DNA from: Siphonodentalium dalli
Taxonomy: Eukaryota > Mollusca > Scaphopoda > Gadilida > Siphonodentaliidae
Direction of reading: 5' to 3'
Length of the DNA stretch: 64,000 nucleotides
Assembly (NCBI GenBank): GCA_032622095.1
Contig: CP136069.1
Location: 44,370,194-44,434,193, forward strand
The translations under genes and the position numbers were made by a program. The notes under the pieces were generated by a model. The model ran no database searches and was not told the DNA's origin. It worked only from the letters and a program-made list of their open reading frames with translations. Below are positions 30,991-41,920 of the stretch, piece after piece. The number at the start of each line of letters is the position of its first letter. Position 1 is the stretch's first letter.

Positions 30991-31191
30991 TTAAGTGAAG
31001 CTCTGCTGTTGAAAGAAATCCTTGACCAAATAAAGGTAGGATTATTATGCATCAAGTCTGATATCAAATTAAAACTGAAGCCCTATCAAATTCCTAATAA
31101 TTAGCTTCCTGCTACAAATGGAATATCAGAGGGAATAACCTGATCACAGAGAGAAGGGAATTGAGCCACTGACAGCTCCACAAAGGGACTA
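30991..31191 (+). repeat. Dispersed repeat V, interrupted by family E
   Basis: GAAGCTCTGCTGTTGAAAG, CTTGACCAAATAAAG, CAAATTAAAACTGAAGCC, GGAATAACCTGATCA, GGGAATTGAGCC, CAAAGGGACTA. After the E insertion V resumes with TATTTGAATGTG. Uninterrupted V reads GGGACTATTTTAA (34890, 37035). Confidence 0.7.
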
Positions 31192-31478
31192 CAGTAATGC
31201 CCTATAAATAATCGACTCCTTAACCACAGCAGAATTATGGGTAACTTTTCAGGATTTAGTCGGAAATATGGCTTGTTGGCATTCATCGGAAAGCACCACA
31301 GCAGAATTATGGGTAACTTTTCAGGATTTAGTCGGAAATATGGCTTTTTGCCATTCATCGGAAAGCTCTCCCCGAGAGCTTTCCGATGAATGGCAACAAG
31401 CCATATTTCCGACTAAATCCTGAAAAGTTACCCATAATTCTGTTGTGGTTAAGGAGCCGATTATTTAGGGCATTACTG
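31192..31478. mobile_element. Family E with duplicated left-arm segment
   Basis: CAGTAATGCCC ... CATTACTG flanked by TA. The left arm contains CCACAGCAGAATTATGGG twice (about 31217 and 31286), making the arm ~70 bp longer than the right. Confidence 0.85.
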
Positions 31479-31544
31479 TATTTGAATGTGTTGAATTTAT
31501 GAGATGAATATCACTACAAATGAATCAATGGGAATAGAGTAGCA

Positions 31545-31978
31545 TAACTTGAAATTGTGTGTCTGACATTTCCAGAATTAGGTCACCAGAGGGTGAATTT
31601 AGTGATGCTACCCTGTACAGCAAGCTAGCATCACCAAATCACCCTCTGGTTACCTCATTCTTCTTAGGCCTGACAAAAGCTTTGTGAGATCTAGGGTCAG
31701 ATTGAGGTTTCCCAGTTGGTGATTTCACCCATTAGTCACCTTGATTATGAAATTTATCTCCTGCAAATTAGGGGATATAGAAACTGAAGAGAAGAGAAAA
31801 AGGAACTAAAACCAATGTTAATTTTAGACTCAAGAAACTTCTCAGAAGATGAGGCCTAAGCAGAATGAGGTCCCAAGAGGGTGAATTTTGTGATGCTAAC
31901 CCGCTGTGTGATATCGTCACTAAACTCACCCTCTGGGGACCTCATTCTGCAAATGTCAGACACACTATATCCAGACTT
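31545..31978 (+). mobile_element. Family F element, subtype 1, complete
   Basis: Outer ends AAATTGTGTGTCTGACAT / GTCAGACACACTATATCC, both palindromes, middle GGGGATATAGAAACTG. Confidence 0.8.
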
Positions 31979-32004
31979 GCTCTAAAGTCATGCACTGCAC
32001 CCAA

Positions 32005-32450
32005 GCCTGAGATTAGTGTGCCTGTCATTTGTAGAATGAGGTCCCCAGAAGGTGAATTTAGTGATGATATCACGCATAGCGGGCTAGCATCACTAAATTC
32101 ACCCTCTGGGGACCTCATTCTGGTTAAGTCTCATCTTCTCTGGAAAGTTTCTTTATTATAAAAATTTTTTAGAAACTAATTCTCCACATAGATTCTATTT
32201 CATTTTTAGTTTAGTTTCTCTATACCCCCAAATTGGCATAATGGAGGTTCCCAATGGGTGGACATCACAATATTCACCATTTGGGAACTTCAATCTGAGT
32301 CTATGTCTCCAATAGCTGATGAGGCCATGCAGAATGAGGTTCCCAGAGGGTGAATTTAGTGATGCTAGCCCACTTTGCGGGATAGCATCACTAAATTCAT
32401 ACTCCGGGGACCTCATTCTACAAATGGCAGGCACACTAATCTCAGGCTTG
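32005..32450 (-). mobile_element. Family F element, subtype 2, complete
   Basis: Ends CAAGCCTGAGATTAGTGTGC and its inverse GCACACTAATCTCAGGCTTG form an excellent TIR. The middle is in the opposite orientation to 43063. Only ~30 bases separate it from the previous F copy. Confidence 0.85.
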
Positions 32451-33110
32451 ATATAATCCGATGTCAGTGGTGACAAGCGAGCCTCTTTGAAAAGTCAAAA
32501 AAAAATCCTACCAGAATTACGTACATCTCCAGATCTTCCGTTTACTTTTCTTTTCGGTATTTGCAATGGGAGTCCCTCTATTCCATTGGTTATGCTCAAG
32601 TTCATTGGTTAGTGGCGTAAGCTACATAGCAGATCACTTCAACTGCAGAATCCAATTTCTATAAATAGCCAATAACAATGACAAACCCTGCTTCATGTTT
32701 GGTTATATTTAAATTACGAGATCGGAGGTCAATGACATTTTGACAAATTTTGCATGATGGCGAAACACAAGAAATGATACAATTATGAATACAGGAGACA
32801 CATTCATAATGCACTCTACTCATTGCAATCTAGTAGACTTCATCTTCAAGTTTTTATCAGTCAACGATATTTATTACTGATTAAAAAAAGTGATTATTCT
32901 TTTGCATTTTGTTGTTTTTATAATTACTACTACCCGGTAAATACAACAATTCTCACAAATGTTTACACCAAACATGCACTCCATATTTGGAAACGATTTA
33001 TTTTATCATCTTGGGGAAAGCCGCATCATCTAGAAAATGAATCACAGATCTAGAGACATAAACCTGTTAGGATTTCCATCGGCTTTTCAAAGAGACTGGT
33101 GACAAGCCTA
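32451..33110. other. No gene seen
   Basis: A 76-residue frame at 32823-33053 (+) has no motif. The 3' part leads into the LINE remnant below. Confidence 0.4.
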
Positions 33111-33114
33111 ACAC

Positions 33115-33282
33115 TGTCATTCCCTCGAAATCGAATGAGGCCGATATCTAAACATTGATAAACAATATCGTATTTGCGAAAATTGCAATGAATAGGACGA
33201 CGAAATGCACCTCATTATAGGTTGCTCACTACTATCACAAGAATGTCAATCATTCTTTAAACAATTACCGAAAGACATCTGA
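33115..33282 (+). pseudogene. LINE reverse-transcriptase C-terminal remnant with two stops
   Basis: The plus-strand frame reads CHSLEIE*GRY, then RICENCNE*DDEMHLIIGC, then a short tail to a TGA. The order H-L-IE-GR, then C-x2-C, then E-x-H-x4-C is the terminal cysteine/histidine domain found after the RT domain in many non-LTR retrotransposons. The stops are TGA at 33136 and TAG at 33193. The TGA stands where Arg (CGA) is expected, consistent with CpG decay. Upstream RT motifs are not recognisable. Similar pieces are at 48180-48442. Confidence 0.65.
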
Positions 33283-33455
33283 GAGTAATAGCTGGAATAG
33301 CTGGAATTCGAACAAATAAGACATGCTCACAACCTAATGTACTAAAATCAACTGCCCATTTTGTCTACCACGGACTTACCAAAAATGGAAAATGGCAACC
33401 TAGTGACCAACTGCTAGACAGAATATGGAACCAGATGAATGCAAATCCCCAATAA
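33279..33455 (+). other. Unassigned 58-codon open frame next to the LINE remnant
   Basis: In a different frame from the LINE piece, an uninterrupted reading runs from 33279 to a TAA at 33453. It contains VLKSTAHFVYHGLTKNG and QLLDRIWNQMN. There is no start codon at its head. It could be an exon-like or transposon-derived scrap, or chance. Confidence 0.2.
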
Positions 33456-34735
33456 GATGAAATCGCTCCAATAATATGTGTGACATATATTGTGTCATGA
33501 CTACAAATGAACCTCATGTTTACATGTCCTTTCACTACATTGTTTTATATTATGTATCTATCTTATGTATCTATACACTTGACCATATTTGGTGTATAAG
33601 TAATATGACCATACGCTAGCGTAATTAACGAACCACAGCTAAACCACACTTTTAATCTTATAAAAATAACTTCATAGATGCCTATTCACATCAAATAAGA
33701 TTAAAGTAGGCTTTATATCATGGTGGCATTATGATTAATTACACTCCGGACATGCACAAGGGTTCATGGTAAGCGTGGATCCTTTAGCAATTTCGCGTAT
33801 AAATTTGGTCAATCATACATCAGGGCATGTGAGAAACAGATTCACAATCCCTAAAACTTAAAACCTAAAAAACAAACTTTTAAAAGCCATTCCTTTTGTA
33901 CAAATTATTATAGAATATAAAATCCCAGCATCAAACTGAAATATTCAAAAGTCAAGAGTGCTGGTTGTTGTCCAGAGGAGAGTATTTTACTGAAATTAAC
34001 CATTATATTATTGACGCTGTGTGCGCAATCCGATTGAGGTGTGTAACTATACGAAGAAGCTTGTCAATTTTATCATGTTCGTTTCATTCATAAAATGTCA
34101 TGTCGATTTTATCGAAACTCGACGAACAACGTCATCATTTAGCTTTCACCATCGACCAATGTATCTTCTGCTTTGTTCATAAGTATATATTTCTTGTCAA
34201 TTCATGAAAATAGAAGGATATTTAAGGATTATCAGATTCACGTATGTACTATGTAATATTAGGATAATTTAAACGCAATGTAATAAAGTTTGCATGCATC
34301 ACGAATTTCGATTTCAATTCCAGTATTGTCTCCCTCCCTGCCAGAGTGATTGAGATTTTTCCATTGCACGCGCGATTTATATTTTAGGCCACTCCAATGC
34401 AAATATTTGACAGTCCATAATATGTCATAATTATGTTCACAATAAAATGTAAACCGCCGCTACGAATGATCTTCACTGTGCATAATTCCGATAGTAACTC
34501 CCCTCATTTTGGAACGCCCGCAATTGAAAGACACACACGTTTATTTCCGATTACAACATTAATGCTTTAAGCCCACCGATCTACTGTGCGACAAAAGTGC
34601 TCGCAAAAATTCAAAACAGCAGTGTCGTATTAGATAATAATCGGTGACGTCACAAAATCAAATATAGTCAAAAAGGACCCAAAGCATCCGGCTTTGGTTC
34701 GTTATAATAAATTGATTGATAGTAAACCACTGGTA
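33456..34735. other. No gene seen
   Basis: The longest stretch in the window (1.3 kb) without a recognised repeat. Slightly richer in CpG than its surroundings near 34370-34620 (CACGCGCGATTTA, CGCCGCTACGAA). No open frame of note. Confidence 0.45.
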
Positions 34736-34737
34736 GC

Positions 34738-35110
34738 ACTGCTGTTGAAAGTTATCACTGACCAAATAAAGATATGATTATGCAGCAAGTCTTTGAGATC
34801 AAATTAAAACTGAGGCCTTAATATCAAATAGCTAATTAGCTTCCAGTCTGCTAGTGGGAATGAAATTGAGCCCTTGACAGTTCAACACAGGGACTATTTT
34901 AATATGTACAACATGCCCAACAACACACAGCAGGGAATTAGATTCTTCAAACCCATCCTGGTATAAGGGTCAGTTCAGAGATAATCAACCAGTTTTCTTT
35001 TAATTAGAACCAAGTCTTTATTAAGGACTTAATTTGATTCTGATGTTGATAACCATGAGAACTGATTGGTGCCCAGATGAAATTAAAATTTGCTGACCAC
35101 TTTTAACCCA
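34738..35110 (+). repeat. Dispersed repeat V, two adjacent copies
   Basis: 34738-34905 carries the uninterrupted site GGGACTATTTTAATATG. 34970-35105 is a more diverged second copy (TTAATTAGAACCAAGTC, AAATTAAAATTTGCTGACCAC). These are the empty-site references for E at 31192 and D at 37050. Confidence 0.65.
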
Positions 35111-35252
35111 TTACCTAGTCGCATATTTTCAATAAATAATCTGTCCAAGAGTTGAACATCATAGGAACTCAAATCTTGATGCGGTCCTCGAAATTAGCTA
35201 CAGCAAAAGGCAATGCCATTGAAAAAGCTGTGGAAGCCATGATAGAATTTAA

Positions 35253-35732
35253 CCCTTTCAGTTCCAGGGGCCGATCTCATCGGGCCTAATTTACGGTCTG
35301 TAAAATCGGCCTTAAAAAATTGTTTAAATTTAACAACAACAAAAAAAATATTTATATTTTTTTGGGTTGGAATTTTTTTGGGGTATGCTTAAGCATGCTA
35401 TAGCTAATTTAAAAACAAACTGGATAAAACCTTAGGGGCATGTTATAACTCAAAACTTTCACCAAGTATTCATAGTAATAATTTTGATGCCCATGAAAAA
35501 CGTAAGATTCCCCTGGCACTAAACCTAAAAAATAAGTCTGTTCAAGAATATAAGAAAAAATTATTAAAATTGTAAAAAATTGTAAAACATAATAACAAAA
35601 GATGAAATTTTGTTAGGCCAATGCATTCTCTTATATATGTGAGGCGACCTATGGTCGACTCGCATATATTAGAGAATGCATTGGCACAGGGTATATGGGT
35701 TGATATAAAAATCGGACCTGGCACTGAAAGGG
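35253..35732 (+). mobile_element. TTAA element, family B, copy B3 (480 bp)
   Basis: TTAA at 35249 and 35733. Longest family B copy, keeping both GGCC motifs, GTATGCTTAAGCATGC, CATGTTATAACTCAAAAC and one hairpin with CGACC/GGTCG loop (in the order GGCGACCTATGGTCGAC). Ends CCCTTTCAGTTCCAG / CTGGCACTGAAAGGG. Confidence 0.9.
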
Positions 35733-35783
35733 TTAATACAATATTTATAAAGCAATGCTGTAGAATAAAAATGCCAATTTTAA

Positions 35784-36198
35784 AGGTACTCACTCAATCA
35801 GATTTGATGGTCCCCATATCATCAGATTCCAACAACAACAAATTTTTCTTAAATGCCGTTTCAGTTATAAGAATCGAATAATTACCTAAAATAATGGTAT
35901 AAAATTGCCCCAAACCTGTTATTTATCAACAAAATTTTGCTGGTTCGTCAAATATCTGACACAAAAAAAACACTTGATTTTAGAGTTATCCATCTTCATC
36001 CACAATTTAATCAGATTCCATCTTCTCGTTGACTTTTACTGGGCCACGACAAAGTATCGGTGGTGAAAACTAATAGATTTTAAAAATCAGTATCTGATCA
36101 CTCTTTGATGGGTGGGTTCCTCGACTTGAATCAAATATTTTTTTTCCCCGAAGCCAAGGAAATAGTAATTTGCCAGCGTTAATTCACATTATGCATCT
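35784..36198 (-). mobile_element. TTAA element, family H, inverted copy (415 bp)
   Basis: TTAA at 35780-35783 and 36199-36202; AGGTACTCACTCAATC left, CATTATGCATCT right. An 86-residue frame overlapping the B/H junction is chance. Confidence 0.75.
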
Positions 36199-36274
36199 TT
36201 AAGTTTGATCAGGAGGATAATGGTTATAGTTTATCAAAGACCAGAACTTTATTCGAAGTCAAGAATATATTAAA

Positions 36275-36528
36275 TACTTTCATGACTGGAGCTTCCGGAC
36301 ATTTTGCGAATACCCTATGCCAATCATTCTCTTATATATGCAAGTCTCCCAAAGGGAGCCACGCATATATAAGAGAATAAATTGGCCTAACAATATTTAC
36401 CTTGACCTTGTAAGCCAGCGCATTCTATTATATATGCGAGGCTCCCTATGGGAGACTTGAATCTATAAGAGAATGCACTGGCATAGGATATTTAATGCTG
36501 CACCAGTGCAGCTCCCACCATGACAGGG
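36275..36528 (+). mobile_element. TTAA element, family C, copy C7
   Basis: TTAA, then ATACTTTCATGACTGGAGC; right end GCTCCCACCATGACAGGG-TTAA. Two hairpins with CTCCC/GGGAG loops, several arm substitutions. Confidence 0.8.
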
Positions 36529-36655
36529 TTAATTTCACGAAATTGTACAGAAGCCAGGTCTAGCTGAATAAAGCCCCAAATCAGATTATATGGCACAGCC
36601 CACTGGATTTCAAATTTCAAAGCGGAGTATGATAGGATATTGCATCAAGACTTAA

Positions 36656-36899
36656 CCCTTTGAGTGCCAGGTCCGATTTTTGTATCAACCCATATACCCT
36701 GTGCCAATGCATTCTCTTATATATGCGAGTCGACCATAGGTCGCCTTGCATATATAAGAGAATGCATTGGCCTAACAATATTTTTTTTTATTATTTTTTT
36801 TTACAATTTTTTACAATTTTAATATATTTTATTATATTCTTTAACAGACTTATTGTGTAGGTTTAGGGCCGATAATATCGGCCCCTGGCACTCAAAGGG
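36656..36899 (-). mobile_element. TTAA element, family B, copy B4 (244 bp), inverted
   Basis: CCCTTTGAGTGCCAGGTCC at the left, GGCCCCTGGCACTCAAAGGG at the right. GAG/CTC replaces CAG/CTG in both ends, defining sub-family B' shared with 40402, 48537 and 61094. One hairpin; the TTAAGCATGC part is missing. The right flank is TTTT. Confidence 0.85.
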
Positions 36900-37046
36900 T
36901 TTTAAATATCAAACAAAAACTGAGGCATTATTATGACAGACCTATAATTACATGTAGCTTCCTGAAGAAAATAGAATGTCAGAAGGGAATAACCTGATCA
37001 AAGAAAGAATGGAATTGAGCCCTCAACAGTTTAACACAGGGACTAT
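36900..37046 (+). repeat. Dispersed repeat V, ends at a D insertion
   Basis: ATCAAACAAAAACTGAGGC through GGGACTATTTTAA. Element D begins exactly at that TTAA. Confidence 0.65.
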
Positions 37047-37049
37047 TTT

Positions 37050-37695
37050 AACCCTTTCTTAACTAAATGGATTATCTGATCAGTTATAAAAGTATATATT
37101 GGAATGGTCTATTGTTCATTTGGAGGGACGTTCAAGAAATATAAGCAGAAGACAGACACAAAAATAGATAGAACAATTACAGAAAGATACCTTAAAGATG
37201 CATTATCCGATTTAACGCTCCCAATTTAATATTTCTTTGGTATCAGGGGTAAAAATATATGATTCGAGTTGAAGAACCCACCCGTCAAAGCTCAGAGTGA
37301 TCAGATAACAATTTATGAAATTTTTTATTTCTCGAGATTTGTACTTAATTGTGGCCTGGAAAAAATTTGTCAAGGCGACGGTCTCAGACAAAATTACGGA
37401 TGAAGATGGATAACTTTAAAATCAAGTGGTAATATGGCTGAACAACATGTTGATAAATAATATGTTTTAGGAAATTTTATACTATAGTCGACAGTGGTTA
37501 GAATTATTTTGTTGTAATTAATCGATTCTGATAACTAAAGCTTATTTTGAAGAAATGATGTTGTTATTGTAACTTTATGATATGGGGACCGTCTGAATGG
37601 ATTGAGTACCTTTAATTCATTGGTGGGTAATGTTCAGATAATAAGTTCAACAAACGACCTATTGCTATTTGTTGAACTTATTATCTTAAGGGATT
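37050..37695 (+). mobile_element. Family D element with nested H
   Basis: Left CCCTTTCTTAACTAAATGG after TTAA. D body to CAGAAAGATACC, then H (37196-37611), then the D hairpin AATGTTCAGATAATAAGTTC...ACCTATTGCTATTTGTTGAAC. The right terminal repeat is lost after CTTAAGGG. Confidence 0.75.
37196..37611 (+). mobile_element. TTAA element, family H, nested in D (416 bp)
   Basis: TTAA at 37192-37195 and 37612-37615. Ends AGATGCATTATCCG / GAGTACCT. The uninterrupted D copy at 42189 shows that the two D halves are adjacent without it. Confidence 0.8.
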
Positions 37696-37770
37696 TCCAC
37701 ACCTGATATGAGCTTTGTCAGAAGGTGGAAAGTTTAGATGGACTTACACAGAAAACTACTTAATTCTTAA

Positions 37771-38623
37771 GCTAGTACACCCCATGAAGGAATCTATGCT
37801 ATCTGAAGACCACATCAAACATATTATATAACAATAAAAATGACTAAAAGATGACCTTTATCCTAGTTTTAGAAAAGAAATTTTGGGAAGAGCATTCTCA
37901 GTTCTCAGAAAATACACAAATTAAGGGAAATGAATAACTGCCATAAAAAGTACATGATCTGAACTAGTAAAAGGCTTGAATGGAAATCTAATTGATTTCA
38001 ATACTGCTTCAAGAATTTCAAAATTATGTTAGGTGTGTGCTGCAAAATTTGTTGCATTTTTCTCTGCCTGTCATCTGGTTGTAGTTTGTTAACACCCATG
38101 CAAATGAAGAATGGGCCATTCCAATAAATATTCTAAATAATGGTAAACCTCTAGCTCATGAAGGATTCCCATGTATAGTCTATCTCCGGATCTGAAAAGT
38201 TTTAGTGGACCAACTAAACACAACTGGATGTTGATATCCCACACAAAAGTTCAATCTAAGTTACGGGCCACTCAGTCCTCCATACATTTCAGAATACATA
38301 ATTGCAAATGGCTGCTCACAATATTCCAACAAACAACTAACATGCATTTTCCACATTAATTTGTGGCTTTTCGCATTAAACTCATTCATTCACATTCTTA
38401 AATCATTGTTGCCCTCAATTAGATAGTCATTCGACCCTTTTACTCGTTCAGATTATGTACTTTTTATGGCAGTTATTCATTTCCAATCAAATTGAACACA
38501 AGCGGAGAACGCTGCTCCAAAAAATGCCCTTCAAAAATGTGATCAAAGTCATCTATTTATTGTTATAGAATATGCATGATATGGTCTTCAGATAGCATAG
38601 ATTCCATCAAGTAGTGTACTCAC
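37771..38623. mobile_element. Candidate TTAA element S with ~220-bp inverted arms (853 bp)
   Basis: The left arm GCTAGTACACCCCATGAAGG ... TATCTGAAGACCACATCA ... ATGAATAACTGCCATAAAAAGTAC is matched on the right by GTACTTTTTATGGCAGTTATTCAT ... TGGTCTTCAGATAGCAT ... AGTGTACTCAC. The element is bounded by TTAA at 37767-37770 and 38624-38627. The ~430-bp centre has no coding frame of note. Ends do not start CCC. Confidence 0.6.
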
Positions 38624-38627
38624 TTAA

Positions 38628-39100
38628 CACTTTTGTGATGGGGGCAGTGCTGCTTGGTGCAGCATTAAAGATCTTGCGACAGTGCATTCTCTTATATATA
38701 TGCGAGTCTCCCACAGGGAGGCTCGCATATATTAGGGAATGCACCGGCTTACAAAAAGTCATCTTTTTGACATTTTTATTGTTATAGAATATGCATGACA
38801 TGGCCTTCAGATAGCATATATTCCATCAGGTGGTGTACTCCTTAACACTTTTGTGACAGGAGCAGCACTGGTGCAGCATTATAATGCACCAGCTTACAAA
38901 AAGTCATCTTTTTGACATTTTTATTGTTGTAAAATATGCATGACATGGTCTTCAGATAGCATCAGGTTGAAAACTTTTTTTATGGGAGCAGCACTGCATG
39001 GTGCCGCATTAAAGATTCTGTGCCAGTGCATTCTCTAAAATATGCGAGTCTCCCATAGGGAGGCTCGCATATATAAGGGAATGCACTGACTTACAAATGT
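38628..39100 (-). repeat. Family C copy and S arm in a decaying tandem array
   Basis: CACTTTTGTGATGGGGGCAG (C right end, inverted) and a hairpin with CTCCC/GGGAG are followed by TTTTTATTGTTATAGAATATGCATGA and TCTTCAGATAGCAT, which belong to the S arm. The composite repeats at about 38759-38925 and 38925-39090, the middle unit having lost its hairpin. Confidence 0.65.
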
Positions 39101-39124
39101 ATCCCATATATAGGAGCGTCCTAT

Positions 39125-39462
39125 TGGGCATGCCGAACATGTAAAGTTTCTTTATTTTCAAATTTCTATAGAAACTTCTTCACATAGATTCTAATTTTTT
39201 TTTTAGTTTCTCTATATCCCCAAATTGGCAGACAACACATTGCATAATCGAGGTTCCCAATGGGTGTAAAATTATCACAATATTCACCATTTCGGAACTT
39301 CAATCTGAGTCTATGTCATTCCCATAGCAGATGCGGCCATGCAGAATGAGGTCCCCAGAGGGTGAATTTAGTGAAGCTAGCCCGCTATGCAGGATAGCGT
39401 CACTAAATTCAGCCTCTAGGGACCTTATTCTGCAAATGACAGGCACTCTAAACTCAGACTTG
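39125..39462 (-). mobile_element. Family F element, subtype 2, 5'-truncated
   Basis: Starts in the middle at AAGTTTCTTTATTTTCAAATT and lacks the first palindrome; the second palindrome and outer end GACAGGCACTCTAAACTCAG are intact. Confidence 0.75.
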
Positions 39463-39551
39463 ATAGTATAGTAACATCTCTATATTTGGAGAATGTTATC
39501 CAATTGCCCTTCAATGATGCCAAATTATTTTGTTCATGAAGCCAGTGTTAA

Positions 39552-39803
39552 CCCTTTCATGATGGGAGCTGCGCCGGTGCAGCATTAAAGATCATGTGTC
39601 AGTGCATTCTCTTATATATGTGAATCTCCCATATGGAGCCTCGCATATACAAGAGAATGCACTGGCTTACAAGGTCATGGTAAATATTGTTAGGCCAATG
39701 TATATATTCTCTTATAGGGAGACTCTCATATATAAGAGAATGCACTGGGAAAGTATTGGCAATTGGTTTTCGCAAAATTTCAGGAAGCTCCAGTCATGGA
39801 AGA
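39552..39803 (-). mobile_element. TTAA element, family C, inverted copy C9
   Basis: TTAA then CCCTTTCATGATGGGAGC; right side CAGGAAGCTCCAGTCATGG with AGAGTTATC in place of AGGGTTAA. First hairpin is good; the second has a shortened arm. Confidence 0.8.
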
Positions 39804-40397
39804 GTTATCAATTGAAGATACGGGCGGCATTGGCAGTGCATGGGTATGCTGTTAAAATATTCAGCTCCGTCAAAAACCGCCATAAACAGAAAGAATAGTA
39901 AAATATAGACATACTTTGTTCTTATACAAATCAGAAATATGGCATAAACAGTATGTTATTGTCAAATGTTTTTCCTTTCTTATGTAAATAAAAGCAAAAA
40001 ACGTTACAGAACCTGGCTTTTGTTTAGATCCGGATATGGTAAACATAAAGAACGTTATTTGTTACTGTTTTCTTGATATGGAAATAATAAAGAGCGTTTA
40101 TATCATTTGTGTGTTTAGTAGAATTACACTGTGTTATATAAACAGAAGCAAAACTTCTGTAACCATCGTACGTCATGACGACAATATACTATTTACGTGC
40201 TGATTATGTGTGTTATATATGAACAAAACTATATATTTTTTAATATTCCTTCTGTTGATGGCGATTTGAACAAATATGAATATTTCTGCAACGAACGCCG
40301 CTCTTGCCTTGAAGTAGTTTTCTGTGTAGGTCCATCAAAACTTTCAACATCCAGAGATAGGCTATATGTGGAATCCTTTAAATGTCAGATCGATGTA
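39804..40397. other. No gene seen
   Basis: No repeat recognised. The 100-residue (39596-39898) and 70-residue (40197-40409) frames either start in the C hairpin or lack motifs. Confidence 0.4.
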
Positions 40398-40401
40398 TTA
40401 A

Positions 40402-40633
40402 TCCTTTGAGTGCCAGGTCCGATTTTTGTATCAACCCATATACCCTGTGCCAATGCATTCTCTTATATATGCGAGTCGACCATAGGTCGCCTCGCATATA
40501 TAAGAGAATGCATTGGCTTAATTTTTTATTTTTTTTACAGTTTTTTACAATTTTAATATATTTTATTATATTCTTTAACAGACTTATTGTGTAGGTTTAG
40601 GGCCTATGAGATCGGCCCCTGGCACTCAAAGGG
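40402..40633 (-). mobile_element. TTAA element, family B', copy B5 (232 bp), inverted
   Basis: TTAA both sides; left TCCTTTGAGTGCCAGG, right CCTGGCACTCAAAGGG. One intact hairpin, then an A/T spacer and GTGTAGGTTTAGGGCC. Confidence 0.88.
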
Positions 40634-41475
40634 TTAAACAATGATTTTCTGCTGTTGGACAACATGAAATACGAACTTGCGTATTGGATATTATTCCAAG
40701 GAAGAGGGTTTTCATCAACATAGTAATAAACAATTATATATCATTACCCAAACTGTCAAGTCAATGAACCCGAAATTACAACAGCATCTATGCATTATCT
40801 ATATTCACTCAGCTGCCATTAGGCCCAATAAACCAACAATGCAGAGAATCCAGTCCACATGCCAAGTATAAAGTGGGTCTATTGTTTGTGCAATATATGT
40901 CGTACTAATTCATCAAAATCTGTCTCATTTGTGGTTCCTAGTTCAGACATAAATCACCTTTAGACAATCTGGAACCATTTCGGTGGTTATTATTCAGAAA
41001 AAAAATGATGCATGGAACTGTTCCAATATTTGCACTGTAGTGACTTACTGTGGACTGCATTTCATTATTGCCAGACTCATGAAGTGCTATTTGGAAAATT
41101 CAACCTCTTGTAGTCTTGGGCATAAATCACATACATTATCAGAAATTGTTTTACCATGTACCATGGCAGGATTATGATGAGAGTTATGAGGCTACCACCC
41201 CCTACCCCTTGGAATCCGGAATCTGGCTTTAAAAAGACACGGAATCCAGGATCCAGTTTAAGAATCTAATAATAAGGAATACCAGTACAGTACATGATAT
41301 CACATTGCATAATACAAAACTACCGCTAAGTATGGCGCGTCCATATTTATATGATATAACTAACATTTATGTTATAATTTTGAACAATAATTTTATGGCC
41401 AGTTAATGGTCACATAACATTTGAATGTGACAATCTCAAATGGCCAAATAGCGTTAAACAACCAAGTGAGGCCGT
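40634..41475. other. No gene seen; possible scrap of a poly-C element at 41195-41290
   Basis: Two 64-residue frames are without motifs. TACCACCCCCTACCCCTTGGAATCCGG and CACGGAATCCAGGATCC recall the sub-terminal GAATCC motifs of the 4257-4711 element, but no second end is visible. Confidence 0.4.
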
Positions 41476-41483
41476 GATGTCAC

Positions 41484-41521
<38 letters not shown>

Positions 41522-41522
41522 T
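41484..41522 (-). repeat. (ATT)n tail of a LINE
   Basis: About 12 ATA/ATT triplets, read ATTATTATT on the minus strand, directly after the 3' sequence GCGCTATACAAAT of the LINE below. This is the simple-repeat end typical of CR1/L2-type elements. Confidence 0.8.
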
Positions 41523-41606
41523 TTGTATAGCGCTTATCCCCAATAAGCAGGCCCTAAGCGCTTGACATAAACTTAACATGAAATATAAATATACACAATA
41601 TCAAAG

Positions 41607-41816
41607 TCATTTTCTGAAACGCCGTGCAAACAAGTAAGTTTTCAATGACTTTTTAAAGTCGTCAAGAGATGGTGACTCTTTTATGTTCAATGGCAGAGGA
41701 TTCCATGCATTTGCGCATGTTACTTTGAAAGATCGGTAGCCAACCGTGATCAAATTAGCACCAGATGGTGTCAAAAGAAAGGGAGATAATATTTCTTCTA
41801 AAATGATGGCGTCAAC
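41607..41816 (-). pseudogene. LINE (CR1/L2-like) ORF2 C-terminus
   Basis: A 69-codon minus-strand frame runs to a TGA at 41607-41609. It contains GYRSFKVTCANAWNPLP followed by SPSLDDFKKSLKTYLF. The RSF...A..WN.LP...... S...FK..LK..LF pattern is the end of the reverse-transcriptase protein in CR1, L2 and Jockey-like elements. A 3' UTR of ~85 bases (GCGCTTAGGGCC, GGGGATAAGCGCTATACAAA) leads into (ATT)n. Upstream of 41816 a stop (TAA) closes the frame; the insertion is a 5'-truncated dead copy. Confidence 0.8.
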
Positions 41817-41920
41817 TTACCGGCGTAATTGCTTGCGCGGGTTATTTTGGGACGCCATATCTCTGATCATGTGTGGAGATTTGCGCTGAAACTTTACACA
41901 CGAACAGAGAGCAGCTTGCT

